IMG/VR virus record: IMGVR_UViG_3300033995_001005
Coordinates: 1 to 37,804 of that record
Source of the DNA: a virus
Direction: 5' to 3' (one strand)
Length of the DNA: 37,804 bases
Part shown: piece after piece, positions 24,401 through 34,942 of the stretch
How the letters are laid out: every line of letters begins with the position of its first letter
How positions within the stretch are numbered: the first letter of the stretch is position 1
Translations under genes and position numbers: made by a program
Notes under the pieces: generated by a model
The model's input: only the letters and a program-made list of their open reading frames with translations
What the model was told of the DNA's origin: nothing
Databases searched by the model: none

Positions 24401-27222
24401 ATGATTTTGGTAATAACCAAACAATTGTAACGAGTAATAAGATAGGTGGATTTAAATTAAATCATCCTATAAAGGGGGGGTTAAAATGTACCACACATAA
24501 TTTGAGTAATAACACATTAGTAGATGGTTTAACCAATCAGAACTTATATTACGATTCATTTCATTTTAAACCTGCAACGAGTGGTGTGTTTAGTTTTAGT
24601 GGATTCTCAACAAATTTACATACTCATTATTCTCGATTGGATAAACAAAATTTATCGTTTACCCCTAGTAGTTCATCCCAAAACCTTGCTAGTACAACTA
24701 GCCCTCTGTTATCTGGTGATTATTTTAGAATTAGTAATACTTGGTCAAACAATAGTAGTAACGACTTACCACCACAATTCGGTATTTTTGTTGCGGGATT
24801 TAGTACGCCATCTTTAGTTCCAAATTTAACTTCAACACAATTGGGTACAGTGGCAACAATTAAGATTTATGCAAATAGTAAAAAAACGGGAAGATTCTCT
24901 CAGACATACCTATATGTTAGTATATATAAATTTAATCCAGTTACTCGTGAGGAAGTTTTTTTGGGGCGTAGTTCAAGAAAACGAATTCCTTATACATCCG
25001 TAGGAACAACCCCTATTCCTGACGACTATACATTTATAGCTCCAATAATGGGTACAACATATAATAGTTTAGATAGAATTGTTGTAAAAATATTTGCAGA
25101 TGTTGAATACAATAGTACTGTTACAGTGTTTTTTCAAAATGCGTATGCTGGATATATAACAATACCATATACATCATCATTAACCTATTACTTTAATGTT
25201 AATAATTATAACACCAATACTTATTCACAGTCATCTTTAAACAATAATTATTTATTATTAAATAATTTAGGTGGTAATAAAGTTTCCAGAACGAAAGGTT
25301 CAGGTGGTGGAATTGGTACCCAAGGGCAGAATGGATTCATAGTTGAGTGGGTGGATGGGTATACAGTTTACGTATACAGTGTATTCAGTTTTAATCCAAT
25401 TACTTATAATGTTAGTTATACTCTAAATAGACGATATGGTGTTTATAATTCGGGGTCAAATAATAGAGGGTATTTTCCTGGTGAAAACGTGGATGGAGGT
25501 AGTTTATTTTATCAAGTTGTTGATATTGCTAAACAAGCTGGTGTCCAATCACCTGTGGAAACTAGGAATCTTTATTACGCTCCAAAATACTTAAGTAGTT
25601 TAACAATGAATATTGGATTAGGTACATCTGGAACTCAAATAGTTATGAGGTCGGATAGATTACCGACATCAACTACTCTCCAAGATAATATTGATAATAG
25701 TTTCGCATTACATGCAAATACTAATTTTAGTATTTTTCTCATATCGGACGATGGTACGTCTACAAGTCAATCGCTTGCGTCAACAGGGTCAGGAAATCTT
25801 ACGGATGGTTCGTTTGATACAGCAAATGAACCGGCTGTTTTTAGCTCTGTAATTGATTCATTTAGTTGTAATAATATGGCTCCATTAAATTGTTATTATA
25901 ATAGTAATAACGAAATTAAGATTCAACAAACCTCAGATACATGTTGGAAAGGTGGTGGAGGTAAACAAGATTTTAGAAACGGGTGTTATATTTTAATGAC
26001 AAAACCAATTCTAAGTTTAATTAGTGACATTGAGCGTATTGTTGAATGGACGGGTAGAATCCAAACAATTTTTGCGGCTTGTAGAAACGTGTTTTCACAT
26101 TTATTTACCAATAATTGGATTAATGGTACTCTATATGCATTTACTTTTAAGAATGATGTTATATATACCGGTCCTACCTCAACACCACCAAATTCACCAA
26201 TAAATAGGTATTGTAGAGATGTAATTGTGTTTAATCCAAATAATAATAATTTTTTCTATAGAAGTAGTCCATATAGTTTAGATTATGGTTTTATTGGTCA
26301 TGAAAATAAAAACGGAGGCAATTCGTATAATTTAAAGACACCAACGACTATGTTAGATTTAGGTCCTAGAAGTAATTATTTACAAGAAATCATAATGTCT
26401 GATGACTTTGATGGGTATGTTGTAAAAGATTTAAATTCAACAACATTTGGGGATGTATCAGAATTATTAAATATGTTAATTGTTACTAGGCTGGCGAACA
26501 CTTCTTTTCTACAAAATATAACTGGACTTGGCATTCTTTCTTTTTTTAGTAGAGATAAAAAAATGATTGATGGAGATTATTCGCAAATGATATCAATTAA
26601 TTCTGAATTAGGTGTGTCTCCTTTTGAGGGGATAAATTATCCGGATAACCCCAATAGTCAAGACCCAATTTATTATGATGGTAATAATCAAGGGAATGTT
26701 ATTTTTGGTGTTTTCTTTTCTTCAGACACTATAGTTAGAGATTTTATTTCACCAAAAAGAACAATAATTAATAATCGGATTCCTATTGGGTCCAAATGTG
26801 GGTTTAGTAATTTTAATGTTTTTAGTCAATTAGTACCATTTTACCAATGGAGGATTGATGAGAGCTCAAATATTTTTGGAACACAAAAAAATGAATGGGA
26901 AACTGTGCCTTTTGGTAGTAATTATGATTTTTTTAGTTCTAAGTACCAAGATTTGGATAGATTAAATAAAGCGTCAAGATATTTTAGGACTTATGATGGA
27001 AATCAAACACAATTTTTTAAATCACATATTTATTCAGTAAGTAGTACGGGTAATTATGATTATGTTTTGAACGCTTCAGTAAATTCGTGGGAGAAAAACG
27101 ATTTAGAATCTAATTGTATTACTGTTGGTGCACCTTTTTATTTTTATTTTGGGTTAAAAACGGGTAAATCGTCTTTTGACAGATTTACTAAAAAATGGAT
27201 TAATACTAATACAACAATATAA
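21475..27222 (+). CDS. Giant tail protein with carboxypeptidase-regulatory-like and membrane-type segments (1915 aa)
   Basis: The family function is unknown. Residues about 45-170 form a carboxypeptidase-regulatory/transthyretin-like beta domain (YGVIVGRVSVNNG, then NAKVSVFIPLD and SGDYMIFGVPPGSQ). Residues 494-557 are almost entirely hydrophobic and predict two or three transmembrane helices, followed by basic residues (RLPRWAGGKWFRRKY). A Cys cluster (Cys610, 613, 615 in CSFCDCGD) and an acidic linker follow. The C-terminal ~1300 residues are beta-rich and rich in Ser, Asn and Tyr, typical of tail fibre or baseplate-peripheral proteins. It follows gp6 and precedes a run of unknown tail genes. 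I infer a host-facing tail protein, perhaps one that meets or enters the cell membrane. It has no N-terminal signal peptide. Confidence 0.55.
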   Translation: MSNSFRIRTKPGVDTSIKVLIDQEFEYLEILSLKVLQSQIYTRQCSDYGVIVGRVSVNNGFGIPNAKVSVFIPLDSADESNPVISDLYPYKSLIDLNEDGYRYNLLPYTKSHSGHNPTGTFFTRQDVLTDPTLIEVFDKYYKYTTTTNNSGDYMIFGVPPGSQTIVLDVDLSDIGEFSLSPQDLVRMGIATPNQVAGVDFKSSTNLRELPQIISINKVITVEPLWGQPEICNLGITRTDFDLSSEASVDIRPTSIFMGSIVSSINDDVVKRNCKPRVKSGAQCSLVAGPGEILAIRQTIFKDTDGYPTLETIDLEEGGQVIDENGTWLLDVPMNLDYLITNEFGEQVISDDPKKGIPTKAKYRFKVKWNQSPSLSETVRRGYFLVPNIREYGWDDSSRDPLSRSSNTNYKEALKSYSFSLDWNDYADIQSAINCEDTFYLMQYNKVYTVSQLIDQYRNGSFPNQIISIKNILDDACESDNNKFPTNDSVFRFDLIYFIFWIMLFLFRPIFIVLIPVVHILWFVLKVLAFVVTIVLVPVLFIVAFICNLIKAILGALARLPRWAGGKWFRRKYDSLKCQSAKDIIELGQQIISFPDKLKNIKVPNLSYPDCSFCDCGDPDSLPKDDKDGVLAEGEGAEEPVEGAGTSILTQYQIQSNYYNRKKSDVGVYTQDAVYQSMFAGRPLGSAEDETLVADTRVPEMIPTTSDDTNPDAETSLEAPEYNYFTSSLTVSERLNLFNTKGKYFNNSPGNPGGGVNRIKVTFQPELNPGKFHYDNVIAIVADATSKSMVPGGIISFQDFELSKDINIAGDGTSLNEYGTYSITGETINNRSKINVVYADPSLIIPSGITTVYDIIQFSGDATYAKFPMDVEYFQVITGMTYTEYTGMCNTTTVSVPNDWSNINSFNNRFLSNSMLFYRIDPVPNSSIEFNGTNRLFSPIVKYKKQEKQRVIFLVRGVDPNSSRVNVSYDLSRLFGYDFGNNQTIVTSNKIGGFKLNHPIKGGLKCTTHNLSNNTLVDGLTNQNLYYDSFHFKPATSGVFSFSGFSTNLHTHYSRLDKQNLSFTPSSSSQNLASTTSPLLSGDYFRISNTWSNNSSNDLPPQFGIFVAGFSTPSLVPNLTSTQLGTVATIKIYANSKKTGRFSQTYLYVSIYKFNPVTREEVFLGRSSRKRIPYTSVGTTPIPDDYTFIAPIMGTTYNSLDRIVVKIFADVEYNSTVTVFFQNAYAGYITIPYTSSLTYYFNVNNYNTNTYSQSSLNNNYLLLNNLGGNKVSRTKGSGGGIGTQGQNGFIVEWVDGYTVYVYSVFSFNPITYNVSYTLNRRYGVYNSGSNNRGYFPGENVDGGSLFYQVVDIAKQAGVQSPVETRNLYYAPKYLSSLTMNIGLGTSGTQIVMRSDRLPTSTTLQDNIDNSFALHANTNFSIFLISDDGTSTSQSLASTGSGNLTDGSFDTANEPAVFSSVIDSFSCNNMAPLNCYYNSNNEIKIQQTSDTCWKGGGGKQDFRNGCYILMTKPILSLISDIERIVEWTGRIQTIFAACRNVFSHLFTNNWINGTLYAFTFKNDVIYTGPTSTPPNSPINRYCRDVIVFNPNNNNFFYRSSPYSLDYGFIGHENKNGGNSYNLKTPTTMLDLGPRSNYLQEIIMSDDFDGYVVKDLNSTTFGDVSELLNMLIVTRLANTSFLQNITGLGILSFFSRDKKMIDGDYSQMISINSELGVSPFEGINYPDNPNSQDPIYYDGNNQGNVIFGVFFSSDTIVRDFISPKRTIINNRIPIGSKCGFSNFNVFSQLVPFYQWRIDESSNIFGTQKNEWETVPFGSNYDFFSSKYQDLDRLNKASRYFRTYDGNQTQFFKSHIYSVSSTGNYDYVLNASVNSWEKNDLESNCITVGAPFYFYFGLKTGKSSFDRFTKKWINTNTTI

Positions 27223-27223
27223 T

Positions 27224-29050
27224 ATGGGTAATAGAACGGATACTAGGGTTGTTTTAGGGTCGTTAAGATATAAAACAGCGTCAAATACTAATTTGATGTT
27301 TAACGTTCCTTTAGTTCAAACGAGTAAAGAAAATGTTGAATTTGATAGGAATATTGATATTTCTTTATCCCAAGTGTTTGACGATGAGAGGCAAAAATCT
27401 AGTATATTCAGACCTTCTTGTAAATTCTCTATTTTATTTAAAAATTCTTACACAGGGTCAACAAATTATGTGCCATTAGAAAATAATCTATATTATATTA
27501 ATGAAAATAATTCAGCTATAAAACAATGTAATCTTAGCCCTGATGCGGTTTCTTGGGAGGGATTTCCCCAATATCACGAATTTGATTTTATTCGTAGTGA
27601 TTATAATGTTAGTGGGTATACTCAACCACCTAACAATCATTTAACTTTTATTAATAAAAGTGCGTCAACTTATAATTGGAATTTTTTTGTTAGTTATCCA
27701 TTTGAGAATGATTATAATAAACAACTTCAGGCTATTGAGAGTAAATCAAACCAAACTTTAAGTTGGTCGGCATCAACCGGTATTCCCTTTATAATTGAAA
27801 ATACAACATATAATGGTTTAGACATCATTTCTTTTAGGTGTCCTATTAAACATGGGTTATCTGTTGGTGAATCGGTTAAGTTATCATCAGGATTTATCTA
27901 TAATGGTGTGGACACATTTGAGGTTTATTCTTTAGGTGATGGGGCGTATGGTAGTGGTGAATATATTTTTAATTTATTTAATGTAGGGTTTACCGGTACC
28001 ACTTTTAATAATGATAAAGAAGGAACATTTAGAAGAGTAATAAATAGTTTGATACCCAACGAAACCATTTCAAAATATTATGTGAGAAGACATAAATTAT
28101 TGACAAGTCCTGATGATGCTGTATTGGTAAATTCGGGTTTTGACCAAAATATTTTTGGTATTAATAAAAAATTTGAAAGTAGTGGGTCTACACCAAATAG
28201 ATTGTCTAGAGTCTCAATTAAAGAAGGTTCGCAGTCATATACTTTATCATTTAATTCCGATATTGATATTAATCCAATTAGAGACAATCAAAAACGACCA
28301 ATAACTGAATTATTTTTTACAACAATTTGGAAGGGGTATTTCGGTTTAATGTTTGGTAGGACAAAAGGTCCTGGGTTAGGTGTTTATGGTATGAAACAAG
28401 GTTATGGTTTTAACTTACCGTTAAACCCCACAACTAAATTACCTACTGATTGGTGGAAAGATAGTAATGGATTATCTGACACGAATTTCCCAATGAGTAC
28501 ATATACAACACCTTTGGGGGTTCAATTAAATGGAAGTAAAATAATTTTTTCATATGTAAATTCCTTAAAGAAGGGTGATGTGTTAGATGGTGATTTTTGT
28601 GAGTGGAATGATTATGAACAGAAAGAACGAGTTATATCAAATTTATACCACAAATTAACTTATAATCCACCGGTGTTTAATGTTGGGAGACCTAAGAGTT
28701 CAACAACTCCTCCAGCTGTAATGGTAACCTCAAACCCTTATGGTTATTATTATCAACCCCACAATAGTATTACGATAAGTGAATATTCTGATTACGTTGA
28801 GGAAGGTGATAAAATAAATGTTGCGGATGTTCCGTACTACTCTTATTACTCGGAAAGTAAGGGTAAATTTATATGGAGAGACAAATATACTTATGGTTAT
28901 ATTGACCCTAAAGGAAATGGGGTTGATTATCCTTTCTTAAATGGTGTTCATTACCCATATAAGAATATAATTTTTAGAATAATACCAGAGGGGACTAATT
29001 ATAATGAACAGACCATAATAGCTGAACCAATAATAGATAATTGTGAGTAA
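27224..29050 (+). CDS. Tail/baseplate-associated protein, unknown family (608 aa)
   Basis: No family is recognised. I chose the ATG at 27224 (MGNRTDTRVVLG), one base after the previous stop. The frame is open upstream to a TTG at 27176, inside the previous gene, which is a poor start. The protein is beta-rich, with many Tyr, Asn, Ser and aromatic-Gly patterns (YGSGEYIFNLFNVGFTGTT, FGRTKGPGLGVYGMKQGYGF, NPYGYYYQPHNSITISEYSDY) common in adhesive phage proteins. There is no membrane segment, no coiled coil and few cysteines. It overlaps the next gene by 8 bases. Its place between the 1915-residue protein and the gp7/gpI-like gene suggests a peripheral baseplate or receptor-contact part. Confidence 0.5.
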   Translation: MGNRTDTRVVLGSLRYKTASNTNLMFNVPLVQTSKENVEFDRNIDISLSQVFDDERQKSSIFRPSCKFSILFKNSYTGSTNYVPLENNLYYINENNSAIKQCNLSPDAVSWEGFPQYHEFDFIRSDYNVSGYTQPPNNHLTFINKSASTYNWNFFVSYPFENDYNKQLQAIESKSNQTLSWSASTGIPFIIENTTYNGLDIISFRCPIKHGLSVGESVKLSSGFIYNGVDTFEVYSLGDGAYGSGEYIFNLFNVGFTGTTFNNDKEGTFRRVINSLIPNETISKYYVRRHKLLTSPDDAVLVNSGFDQNIFGINKKFESSGSTPNRLSRVSIKEGSQSYTLSFNSDIDINPIRDNQKRPITELFFTTIWKGYFGLMFGRTKGPGLGVYGMKQGYGFNLPLNPTTKLPTDWWKDSNGLSDTNFPMSTYTTPLGVQLNGSKIIFSYVNSLKKGDVLDGDFCEWNDYEQKERVISNLYHKLTYNPPVFNVGRPKSSTTPPAVMVTSNPYGYYYQPHNSITISEYSDYVEEGDKINVADVPYYSYYSESKGKFIWRDKYTYGYIDPKGNGVDYPFLNGVHYPYKNIIFRIIPEGTNYNEQTIIAEPIIDNCE

Positions 29051-29873
29051 TAAATTTAAATTTGTTTTACCGGCAACCGACAAGTATATTGATTTACCAA
29101 TAGAGTTAAAATGGGACTTTTATGGTAGAGACGATAGTATTGAGATATATGAGCATGAGGTTATTGAGGAAATTATTGGAACCGCTTATGATTTTGAGGT
29201 GTTTAGGTTTAGTCACGAACCATATAATGACAATACAAAAACGGATATTAAATATGATTTTCATTTTTTTAGTGTTGATGGAGGTGTTCCGGATAACCCT
29301 TCAACACAAGTAATATCTTCAACAACTAATGATTGGATTACTAGTTATATACCCGAAGGATTTACAAAATCGGAAGTGTATTATTATGAAAAACCATTTA
29401 CCAAATCATTTTTTAAATTGGATTTTTACGATACAACCGAAGGAAAATCTCAAACAAATTATTTTACAATAATTATTCCTGTTCAGCAGGGAGCGACTGA
29501 ATCAGTTAGTATTTCAGAATATATTCCAAATGTTAATATAAAAATACCATCATATACATTAGATTTTGTTGGTGATAAAGAAGGGTTTTTTATATATTGG
29601 TTAAGAAAAAAGGATTTTATAGATATAGACACTTTTTATATGAGTGCAAAATTCTTTGATGCTAGACTGGGAGTGTATGTTAAAATGAGTAAAACTCCTC
29701 AAATATTGTTAAAACCTACATTGTTCCAATTTAACGATTTAAATTTTTATTACAAAGTAAAATTAGATTACAATAAAAAAACATATCAAGTTTTTGATAA
29801 AGATATTAACAATAATGATGTTAGAGTGGGAACAACTAGTTCCATAAAATGGTATGAATATGTTAATCCTTAA
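29043..29873 (+). CDS. Tail-associated protein, unknown family (276 aa)
   Basis: No family is recognised. It starts at GTG 29043, overlapping the previous stop by 8 bases, so reinitiation or coupling is likely; no ATG gives a similar length. The N-terminus (KFKFVLPATDKYIDLPIELKW) and several strands (YDFEVFRFSHEPY, KYDFHFFSVDGG) suggest an all-beta fold. The C-terminus ends in SSIKWYEYVNP. There is no cysteine, signal peptide or membrane segment. It is two bases upstream of the PKD-like gene, in an uninterrupted tail operon. The likely role is a small structural piece of the distal tail. Confidence 0.5.
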   Translation: MSNKFKFVLPATDKYIDLPIELKWDFYGRDDSIEIYEHEVIEEIIGTAYDFEVFRFSHEPYNDNTKTDIKYDFHFFSVDGGVPDNPSTQVISSTTNDWITSYIPEGFTKSEVYYYEKPFTKSFFKLDFYDTTEGKSQTNYFTIIIPVQQGATESVSISEYIPNVNIKIPSYTLDFVGDKEGFFIYWLRKKDFIDIDTFYMSAKFFDARLGVYVKMSKTPQILLKPTLFQFNDLNFYYKVKLDYNKKTYQVFDKDINNNDVRVGTTSSIKWYEYVNP

Positions 29874-29875
29874 TT

Positions 29876-31003
29876 ATGGAAGAAAGAAATCGTTATATTA
29901 AAATTTCTCCGGAAGTTATTAAGGGTGATATTTTTAAAGTTATGTATCAAAACACCGATGTTTATGTGTATTCATCTATGACACAGATTTTATCTGGTGG
30001 TACATATAATTCGGAGACAACTCAATATGATTCCTTATTAACCGGATTAACAATCCCTATTTTATTTACTGAAAATACTGTGGATATTGGGTATTATTCA
30101 GTGTTTGATGGTATGGTTTTACAAAAAGAAACTATGACCAATTTTTTATTTTCGGCAAATACATCAGAACCTTATAAATATAATTTTTATAATACTTCAG
30201 ATACTGAATTTAAAAAATATTTGGAGTTTTCTAGTTATAAGATAGATTGGGGGGATAATACTTCTCAACAAATCATAACACAAAATTCCCCCAATTTTTA
30301 TTCCCACCCATATCCGTTTACAACTACGCCAAAAGATTATACAATAACTATGTCAGGGATGAGTCCTTGGGGTTCTAATGTGGTAGTTAAAACCGTGACG
30401 GTACCTTTTACTAATAATGTAATTACAAACCCAAAAGGAACGGCATATTTTATTCCTGCTGGTGGTAATTGGTCGGGAACACCTTTAATGTATGATTATA
30501 TTTTTAATGGTGATGAGACTTGTGATGTTTATCCAGGTGAAACAGACCCGTTTTCATCATCTCCATTAATTATTAGTGGATATACAAAATCATCTGTTAA
30601 AGATTTACAAGTTTATGGTAAAAAATCTGATTTAGTTGATGGGGGTTATAAATTAGGTATCCAAGTTACTGGAACATCGGGAGTTGTTGGAATATATTCA
30701 GGAATATCAAGAGATGGTTTAAATATTGGTTATAGTATTAATAATATTGATTATTACGACTATGAAGATGGTACAACTATATTTGTGGTTAGTAACGTCG
30801 CGCCAATTGAGACGGATTGCTCGATAATTACAAAAAATGAGGTATTATTAAATGTAATTGATGAAGCAGAAGTGCAATCTAATGTATTTATTGATAGAGG
30901 AAAACAGTCAGGTTTGGAAAGACTTGAAAGAATGGGTGAAATTGATAATATAGGTGACCTTGAAAAATATGGTTACGGATTTTTTAATATAATAACAATA
31001 TAA
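29876..31003 (+). CDS. PKD-like domain tail protein (375 aa)
   Basis: Residues about 118-177 look like a PKD-type beta sandwich: YKIDWGDNTSQQ with the WGD core (125-127), a HPYPFTTTPKDYTITMSG middle and a terminal VVVKTVTVPF strand. PKD domains are common in surface adhesins of Bacteroidota and mediate protein or sugar contacts. The C-terminal ~50 residues (VQSNVFIDRGKQSGLERL, then EIDNIGDLEKYGYGFFNI) read like a conserved docking module rather than a flexible end. Three cysteines are scattered through the protein. It lies two bases after the preceding gene and one base before the next. I infer a tail or baseplate decoration that contributes to host contact. Confidence 0.55.
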   Translation: MEERNRYIKISPEVIKGDIFKVMYQNTDVYVYSSMTQILSGGTYNSETTQYDSLLTGLTIPILFTENTVDIGYYSVFDGMVLQKETMTNFLFSANTSEPYKYNFYNTSDTEFKKYLEFSSYKIDWGDNTSQQIITQNSPNFYSHPYPFTTTPKDYTITMSGMSPWGSNVVVKTVTVPFTNNVITNPKGTAYFIPAGGNWSGTPLMYDYIFNGDETCDVYPGETDPFSSSPLIISGYTKSSVKDLQVYGKKSDLVDGGYKLGIQVTGTSGVVGIYSGISRDGLNIGYSINNIDYYDYEDGTTIFVVSNVAPIETDCSIITKNEVLLNVIDEAEVQSNVFIDRGKQSGLERLERMGEIDNIGDLEKYGYGFFNIITI

Positions 31004-31004
31004 T

Positions 31005-31913
31005 ATGGCAACAGGAACATACGGAACGATAAGACCAGCAGATGTATCTCCAGCGGATGTGGAGATAATTTTAAATTACACACCATCAAGAGATGAAACA
31101 GATAATTTTGTTTTAACAAAATTAAACTCGGCGGACATATTAAGACCTTATTTTAACAGTCAAACCACTGGTGGTGTTGCGGATGTTGAAATATTGGGTG
31201 GATTATACAATTTAAGACTCCCTGCTGACCAATTTAACAAAATAGGTATCTATACCTTATTTATTAGACCAGCTCAAATAAGAACCACTATATTGGATTG
31301 TGGGGTGTTGTCGGCATTACCTAATGTTAAAGGTATTATAATTGATTTGAATAGTGTTCCTCCCGAATTTAAAAACAAATTTGTTAATCAAGGATTGGTA
31401 GGTTTTAGGGTCGAGTATTTAAATTCTGATAACACTAAAATACCTAATTTTTTTAGATTAATTACATCTTCTTTCTTTTGTGAACCGGTTGTTCAAAACT
31501 TGGTTAATACATCTCAAAAGGCTATAAGATATAGATATACGGATAATAGTACTAATTTGATATTTTGTACTATGTCCCCATCATCGGCACCAACTAATAA
31601 ACCAAATGCGACACCATATATTGGTCAGCCAAATCAAAATATTATTATTAGTAATACTTTCTTTAATCCAATAACATTAGATGTTGAAATAGCTGAACAT
31701 GATTTCTCAACTCTTGCAATTGCGTTGTTTGGTAATCAAACTAAATCAATGGATGATGGAATTTACACTCTATATGACACAGCTAATAACATATACAAAC
31801 AATATAACTTATACGAAATTAGAGACCAATTTAATAACTTGTTATATGAAGTTAGACAAGATAGAGGTAGTAATATTGATTATAGTAAAAACTTTACAAA
31901 TATAACAGAATAA
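31005..31913 (+). CDS. Tail-associated protein, unknown family (302 aa)
   Basis: No family is recognised. The N-terminus (MATGTYGTIRPADVSPADVEI) is typical of small virion proteins without signal peptides. The first half is alpha/beta with NLRLPADQFNKIGIYTLFIRPAQ and VKGIIIDLNSVPPEF. The second half holds NPITLDVEIAEHDFSTLA and a terminal charged stretch. There is no membrane segment. The stop overlaps the next start in TAATG, so translation is probably coupled to the gp7/gpI-like wedge gene. That coupling is the only functional hint and suggests a partner of the outer wedge. Confidence 0.5.
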   Translation: MATGTYGTIRPADVSPADVEIILNYTPSRDETDNFVLTKLNSADILRPYFNSQTTGGVADVEILGGLYNLRLPADQFNKIGIYTLFIRPAQIRTTILDCGVLSALPNVKGIIIDLNSVPPEFKNKFVNQGLVGFRVEYLNSDNTKIPNFFRLITSSFFCEPVVQNLVNTSQKAIRYRYTDNSTNLIFCTMSPSSAPTNKPNATPYIGQPNQNIIISNTFFNPITLDVEIAEHDFSTLAIALFGNQTKSMDDGIYTLYDTANNIYKQYNLYEIRDQFNNLLYEVRQDRGSNIDYSKNFTNITE

Positions 31914-34900
31914 TGGCGTTAATAAAATATACTTGTCCCCCGCAATCGGCAACAGGAGCTGGTACATTTTCCGATGATTTAGTTGGTTTCCAATTAGTCC
32001 AAGGAGGAGGTTTAACGCAAGGGAATTTTGAATTTACAACATCAATTACTGAAAAGAGTAATAGGACTTTTAACACTGGTAATTTTTCAGAACCAATTAA
32101 TTTGGATGGTTTAGGGGTTAGTAGTGTTGCTCAATCTAAAATCATATTTGAAAATAATTTTAAGGTATATCCAAATTTTGACCTAACCCAAGTAACTAAT
32201 TTTACTCAATATGGGTCAATGGTTAAGAGAATTTCTACTTCTGTTGAGACTATTATTGGTAAATTCCCTGCGGCGTTAGAGGTGACTTTAATGGATGAAA
32301 ATTATGTAACTGGTGAGACGGCATCAAATATTGTTTATCTTGGTTCTGATGATGAAACTAGTTTTGAACTAAATGTTTCTAGAATTAGAAATCCTTTTGA
32401 TGTTGATTTTACGGTTAATTCCACAAGAAATTTACAATTAAGGGAAGTACAAGTGTCTGTGTTGAGAGATATGACAATACAGTATGCGAAGTATTCGTTA
32501 TATTATAAGAATAATGGGTTTGATGTGACGGCAATAATTCCAACAACATCATTATCTTCGGGGACATTAAAAATATATGTTAAAGGTAATCCATTTTCGG
32601 GGCAATCTATTACTTATGATGATTTAGTTATTAGACCTAATGATTCTGAAGTTAATCAAGTGTTTAATGAAAGTTTAGATGAGGTTCAAAGATTTTTATT
32701 AAATAGAAATGTTGTACCAAAGTACACAGCAACATTTCAAGTACCGGCAGATGCTGATGATGGCACGTATTATGTTTTAAATCAAAATGTTACTTGGCCT
32801 TTATATGGTAGTTGGAATCTTGATATTATAACGCCAGCCTTCACCAACTATTTAACAACATTAAATGGTTTGAGTGAATCATTTGATTTGTATAAAACAA
32901 ATTTAATATCAAGATTTTTAACGACAGGTGCGTTTAAAGACTTTGATACCGTGGGTCAAAAGATGGAATCCGTTCTACAAATATATGGTAGAAGTTTTGA
33001 TGAAACAAAAAAATTCATAGACGCTTTGGCTTATATGAATTCGGTTAATTATAATGTGGGTAATGATATCCCATCTCAATTATTAAAAAATTTAGCACAA
33101 ACTTTAGGGTGGAACACTAATATATCACCAATAACAAATGATGAATTTTTAACATCAGTTTTTGGTGAAAAAAACAAAAATGTGCCGGAATTTGAGGGGA
33201 CTAGCGACCAACAAACACCAGATGAATTAAATTATCAATATTATAGGAATTTAATTCTTAATTCAGCTTATTTGTTTAAATCTAAAGGAACAAGAAAATC
33301 TGTTGAGATATTATTAAGATTGATTGGTGCTCCGGATGCTTTGGTTGATTTTAACGAATACATATACTTGGCAGACCAAAGAATTAGTGTAAGTGATTTT
33401 AATTCTAGTTATGCTGCAATATCTGGGGGGACATATGTTAAAAATGTCCCAACAATCGAGGCTGGTAACACATATAGTTTTCAGGGTGAAGTATTTACAG
33501 GATTTACCTCAACAACAATAATTAAAGATGTTAATGTTTCATTAAGTGAATATCCTATTGATAGTGAAGGGTACCCATCAGCACCACCAAATACGGAAGA
33601 GTATTATTATGAAAAAGGTAGTGGTTGGTTTGAATCGACACCTCAACATAGAGCTCCGGAAGAAGTTAATCTTACCAATAGTGTTTTTACAGGGTCAAAT
33701 CCTGATTATCAAACAACATTAAGTCCATATACTTATGGTGCGGAATATTTGGATAGATATGTTAAATTTCCGTTTATGTCATTAGGGTATAACATTACCC
33801 AAACAATTGATAATAATAAAAGTTGGGTTGATAATGAAATTGGTTTACGACAAAATTTGGACGGTAATTATAATGCGAGATATTATACAGAAAGCGACAA
33901 ATTAGTTTTAAATGCTAAAAACACTGATTTATTCTTAAATCCTGGTCAAGGATTATCATACGATGTTTGGGCTATGTCAAGAAAATATAATTTCCCGATA
34001 CCAAATGAGGGGTTAAATTATGTTGCTCCGACTTATTGTAATCCAACTCCTGTGTCAAATTATCCGGATAGGGGTGGTATTGATAATACAGTTATTAATC
34101 CACAACCAAAGAATAAAACATTTTTTGAGTTTGCTCAAACTTTTTGGTTAAATACAATTAATGTTAGAAATAGACAATATATTAGTGACGGTAAAACAAT
34201 GGGATATCCAACATTAGAGTCTATTTATTGGAAATATTTGGAATCTGAAAAACTTGTTGGATTGGAGAACGATAATTTTAATTATCAAACGATGATTCAG
34301 TATGTTAATGGTCTTGGTGATTATTGGGTTAGATTAGTTGAACAAATGATACCGGCAACAACCATATGGAATACGGGTGTTAAATATGAAAATTCTATTT
34401 TTCATAGACAAAAGTTTGTATGGAGAAGACAAGGAGGTAGTAGTTTCATTCCTGTTCTTTGTAGACCTTGTTCTCTAACGTCAAATATTTTTACATATGA
34501 TTGTCCGATTCAATCGGTGTCTTGTGATGCGTATCCGGATGAAACTTTTGGTGGAGTTTTAAGTAATGCATTAAATACTTATTTAGCTGGTACAACTTAT
34601 GTTTTAAATGACTGTTTGTATGAAAATTTAAAAAGTGTTTGGTATGTTGAAATGAATCTTAATGGTAATGATATTGTAAAAGACCCATTTTTTGTAGGGT
34701 CAGGCCTTACCACAAATATAAGTGTACCTACTGATAATGAATGGACGGTGGCTTTAGTAAATAGTTTAAAAAGTTTACTAAATTATGGTTATGCTTATTA
34801 TTTTAGTAGAAATAATATTATCGTAGAAGAGGGTGACCCATTTAACCAAATAGTGGTTTATAATACGATATGTTCTGTAAACTCGACTGGCACTAATTTT

Positions 34901-34942
34901 GAATTAAATGTCGGAATAAATTTTGAAATTTTATGTAATTAA
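31913..34942 (+). CDS. Baseplate wedge protein, gp7/gpI-like (1009 aa)
   Basis: Residues about 335-490 resemble the tail protein I core found in P2 gpI and the corresponding part of T4 gp7. There is a helix-rich stretch ([21 protein letters not shown]), then [15 protein letters not shown], and then the diagnostic [18 protein letters not shown] (457-474), which matches the kGT..ai..ll...G pattern of that family. The N-terminal 300 residues are beta-rich. The C-terminal half is Tyr/Asn-rich and ends in a Cys-containing region (CRPCSL near 860). Length is close to T4 gp7 (about 1030). gp25, gp6 and gp7 form the wedge core of contractile tails, and this window encodes matches to all three. It is coupled on both sides by TAATG overlaps. 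Confidence 0.65.
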   Translation: MALIKYTCPPQSATGAGTFSDDLVGFQLVQGGGLTQGNFEFTTSITEKSNRTFNTGNFSEPINLDGLGVSSVAQSKIIFENNFKVYPNFDLTQVTNFTQYGSMVKRISTSVETIIGKFPAALEVTLMDENYVTGETASNIVYLGSDDETSFELNVSRIRNPFDVDFTVNSTRNLQLREVQVSVLRDMTIQYAKYSLYYKNNGFDVTAIIPTTSLSSGTLKIYVKGNPFSGQSITYDDLVIRPNDSEVNQVFNESLDEVQRFLLNRNVVPKYTATFQVPADADDGTYYVLNQNVTWPLYGSWNLDIITPAFTNYLTTLNGLSESFDLYKTNLISRFLTTGAFKDFDTVGQKMESVLQIYGRSFDETKKFIDALAYMNSVNYNVGNDIPSQLLKNLAQTLGWNTNISPITNDEFLTSVFGEKNKNVPEFEGTSDQQTPDELNYQYYRNLILNSAYLFKSKGTRKSVEILLRLIGAPDALVDFNEYIYLADQRISVSDFNSSYAAISGGTYVKNVPTIEAGNTYSFQGEVFTGFTSTTIIKDVNVSLSEYPIDSEGYPSAPPNTEEYYYEKGSGWFESTPQHRAPEEVNLTNSVFTGSNPDYQTTLSPYTYGAEYLDRYVKFPFMSLGYNITQTIDNNKSWVDNEIGLRQNLDGNYNARYYTESDKLVLNAKNTDLFLNPGQGLSYDVWAMSRKYNFPIPNEGLNYVAPTYCNPTPVSNYPDRGGIDNTVINPQPKNKTFFEFAQTFWLNTINVRNRQYISDGKTMGYPTLESIYWKYLESEKLVGLENDNFNYQTMIQYVNGLGDYWVRLVEQMIPATTIWNTGVKYENSIFHRQKFVWRRQGGSSFIPVLCRPCSLTSNIFTYDCPIQSVSCDAYPDETFGGVLSNALNTYLAGTTYVLNDCLYENLKSVWYVEMNLNGNDIVKDPFFVGSGLTTNISVPTDNEWTVALVNSLKSLLNYGYAYYFSRNNIIVEEGDPFNQIVVYNTICSVNSTGTNFELNVGINFEILCN

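Noticed and set aside
27176-27223. TTG start 48 bases upstream of the 608-residue protein
   Set aside because: It lies inside the previous gene; ATG 27224 follows the stop by one base in the usual context of this genome.
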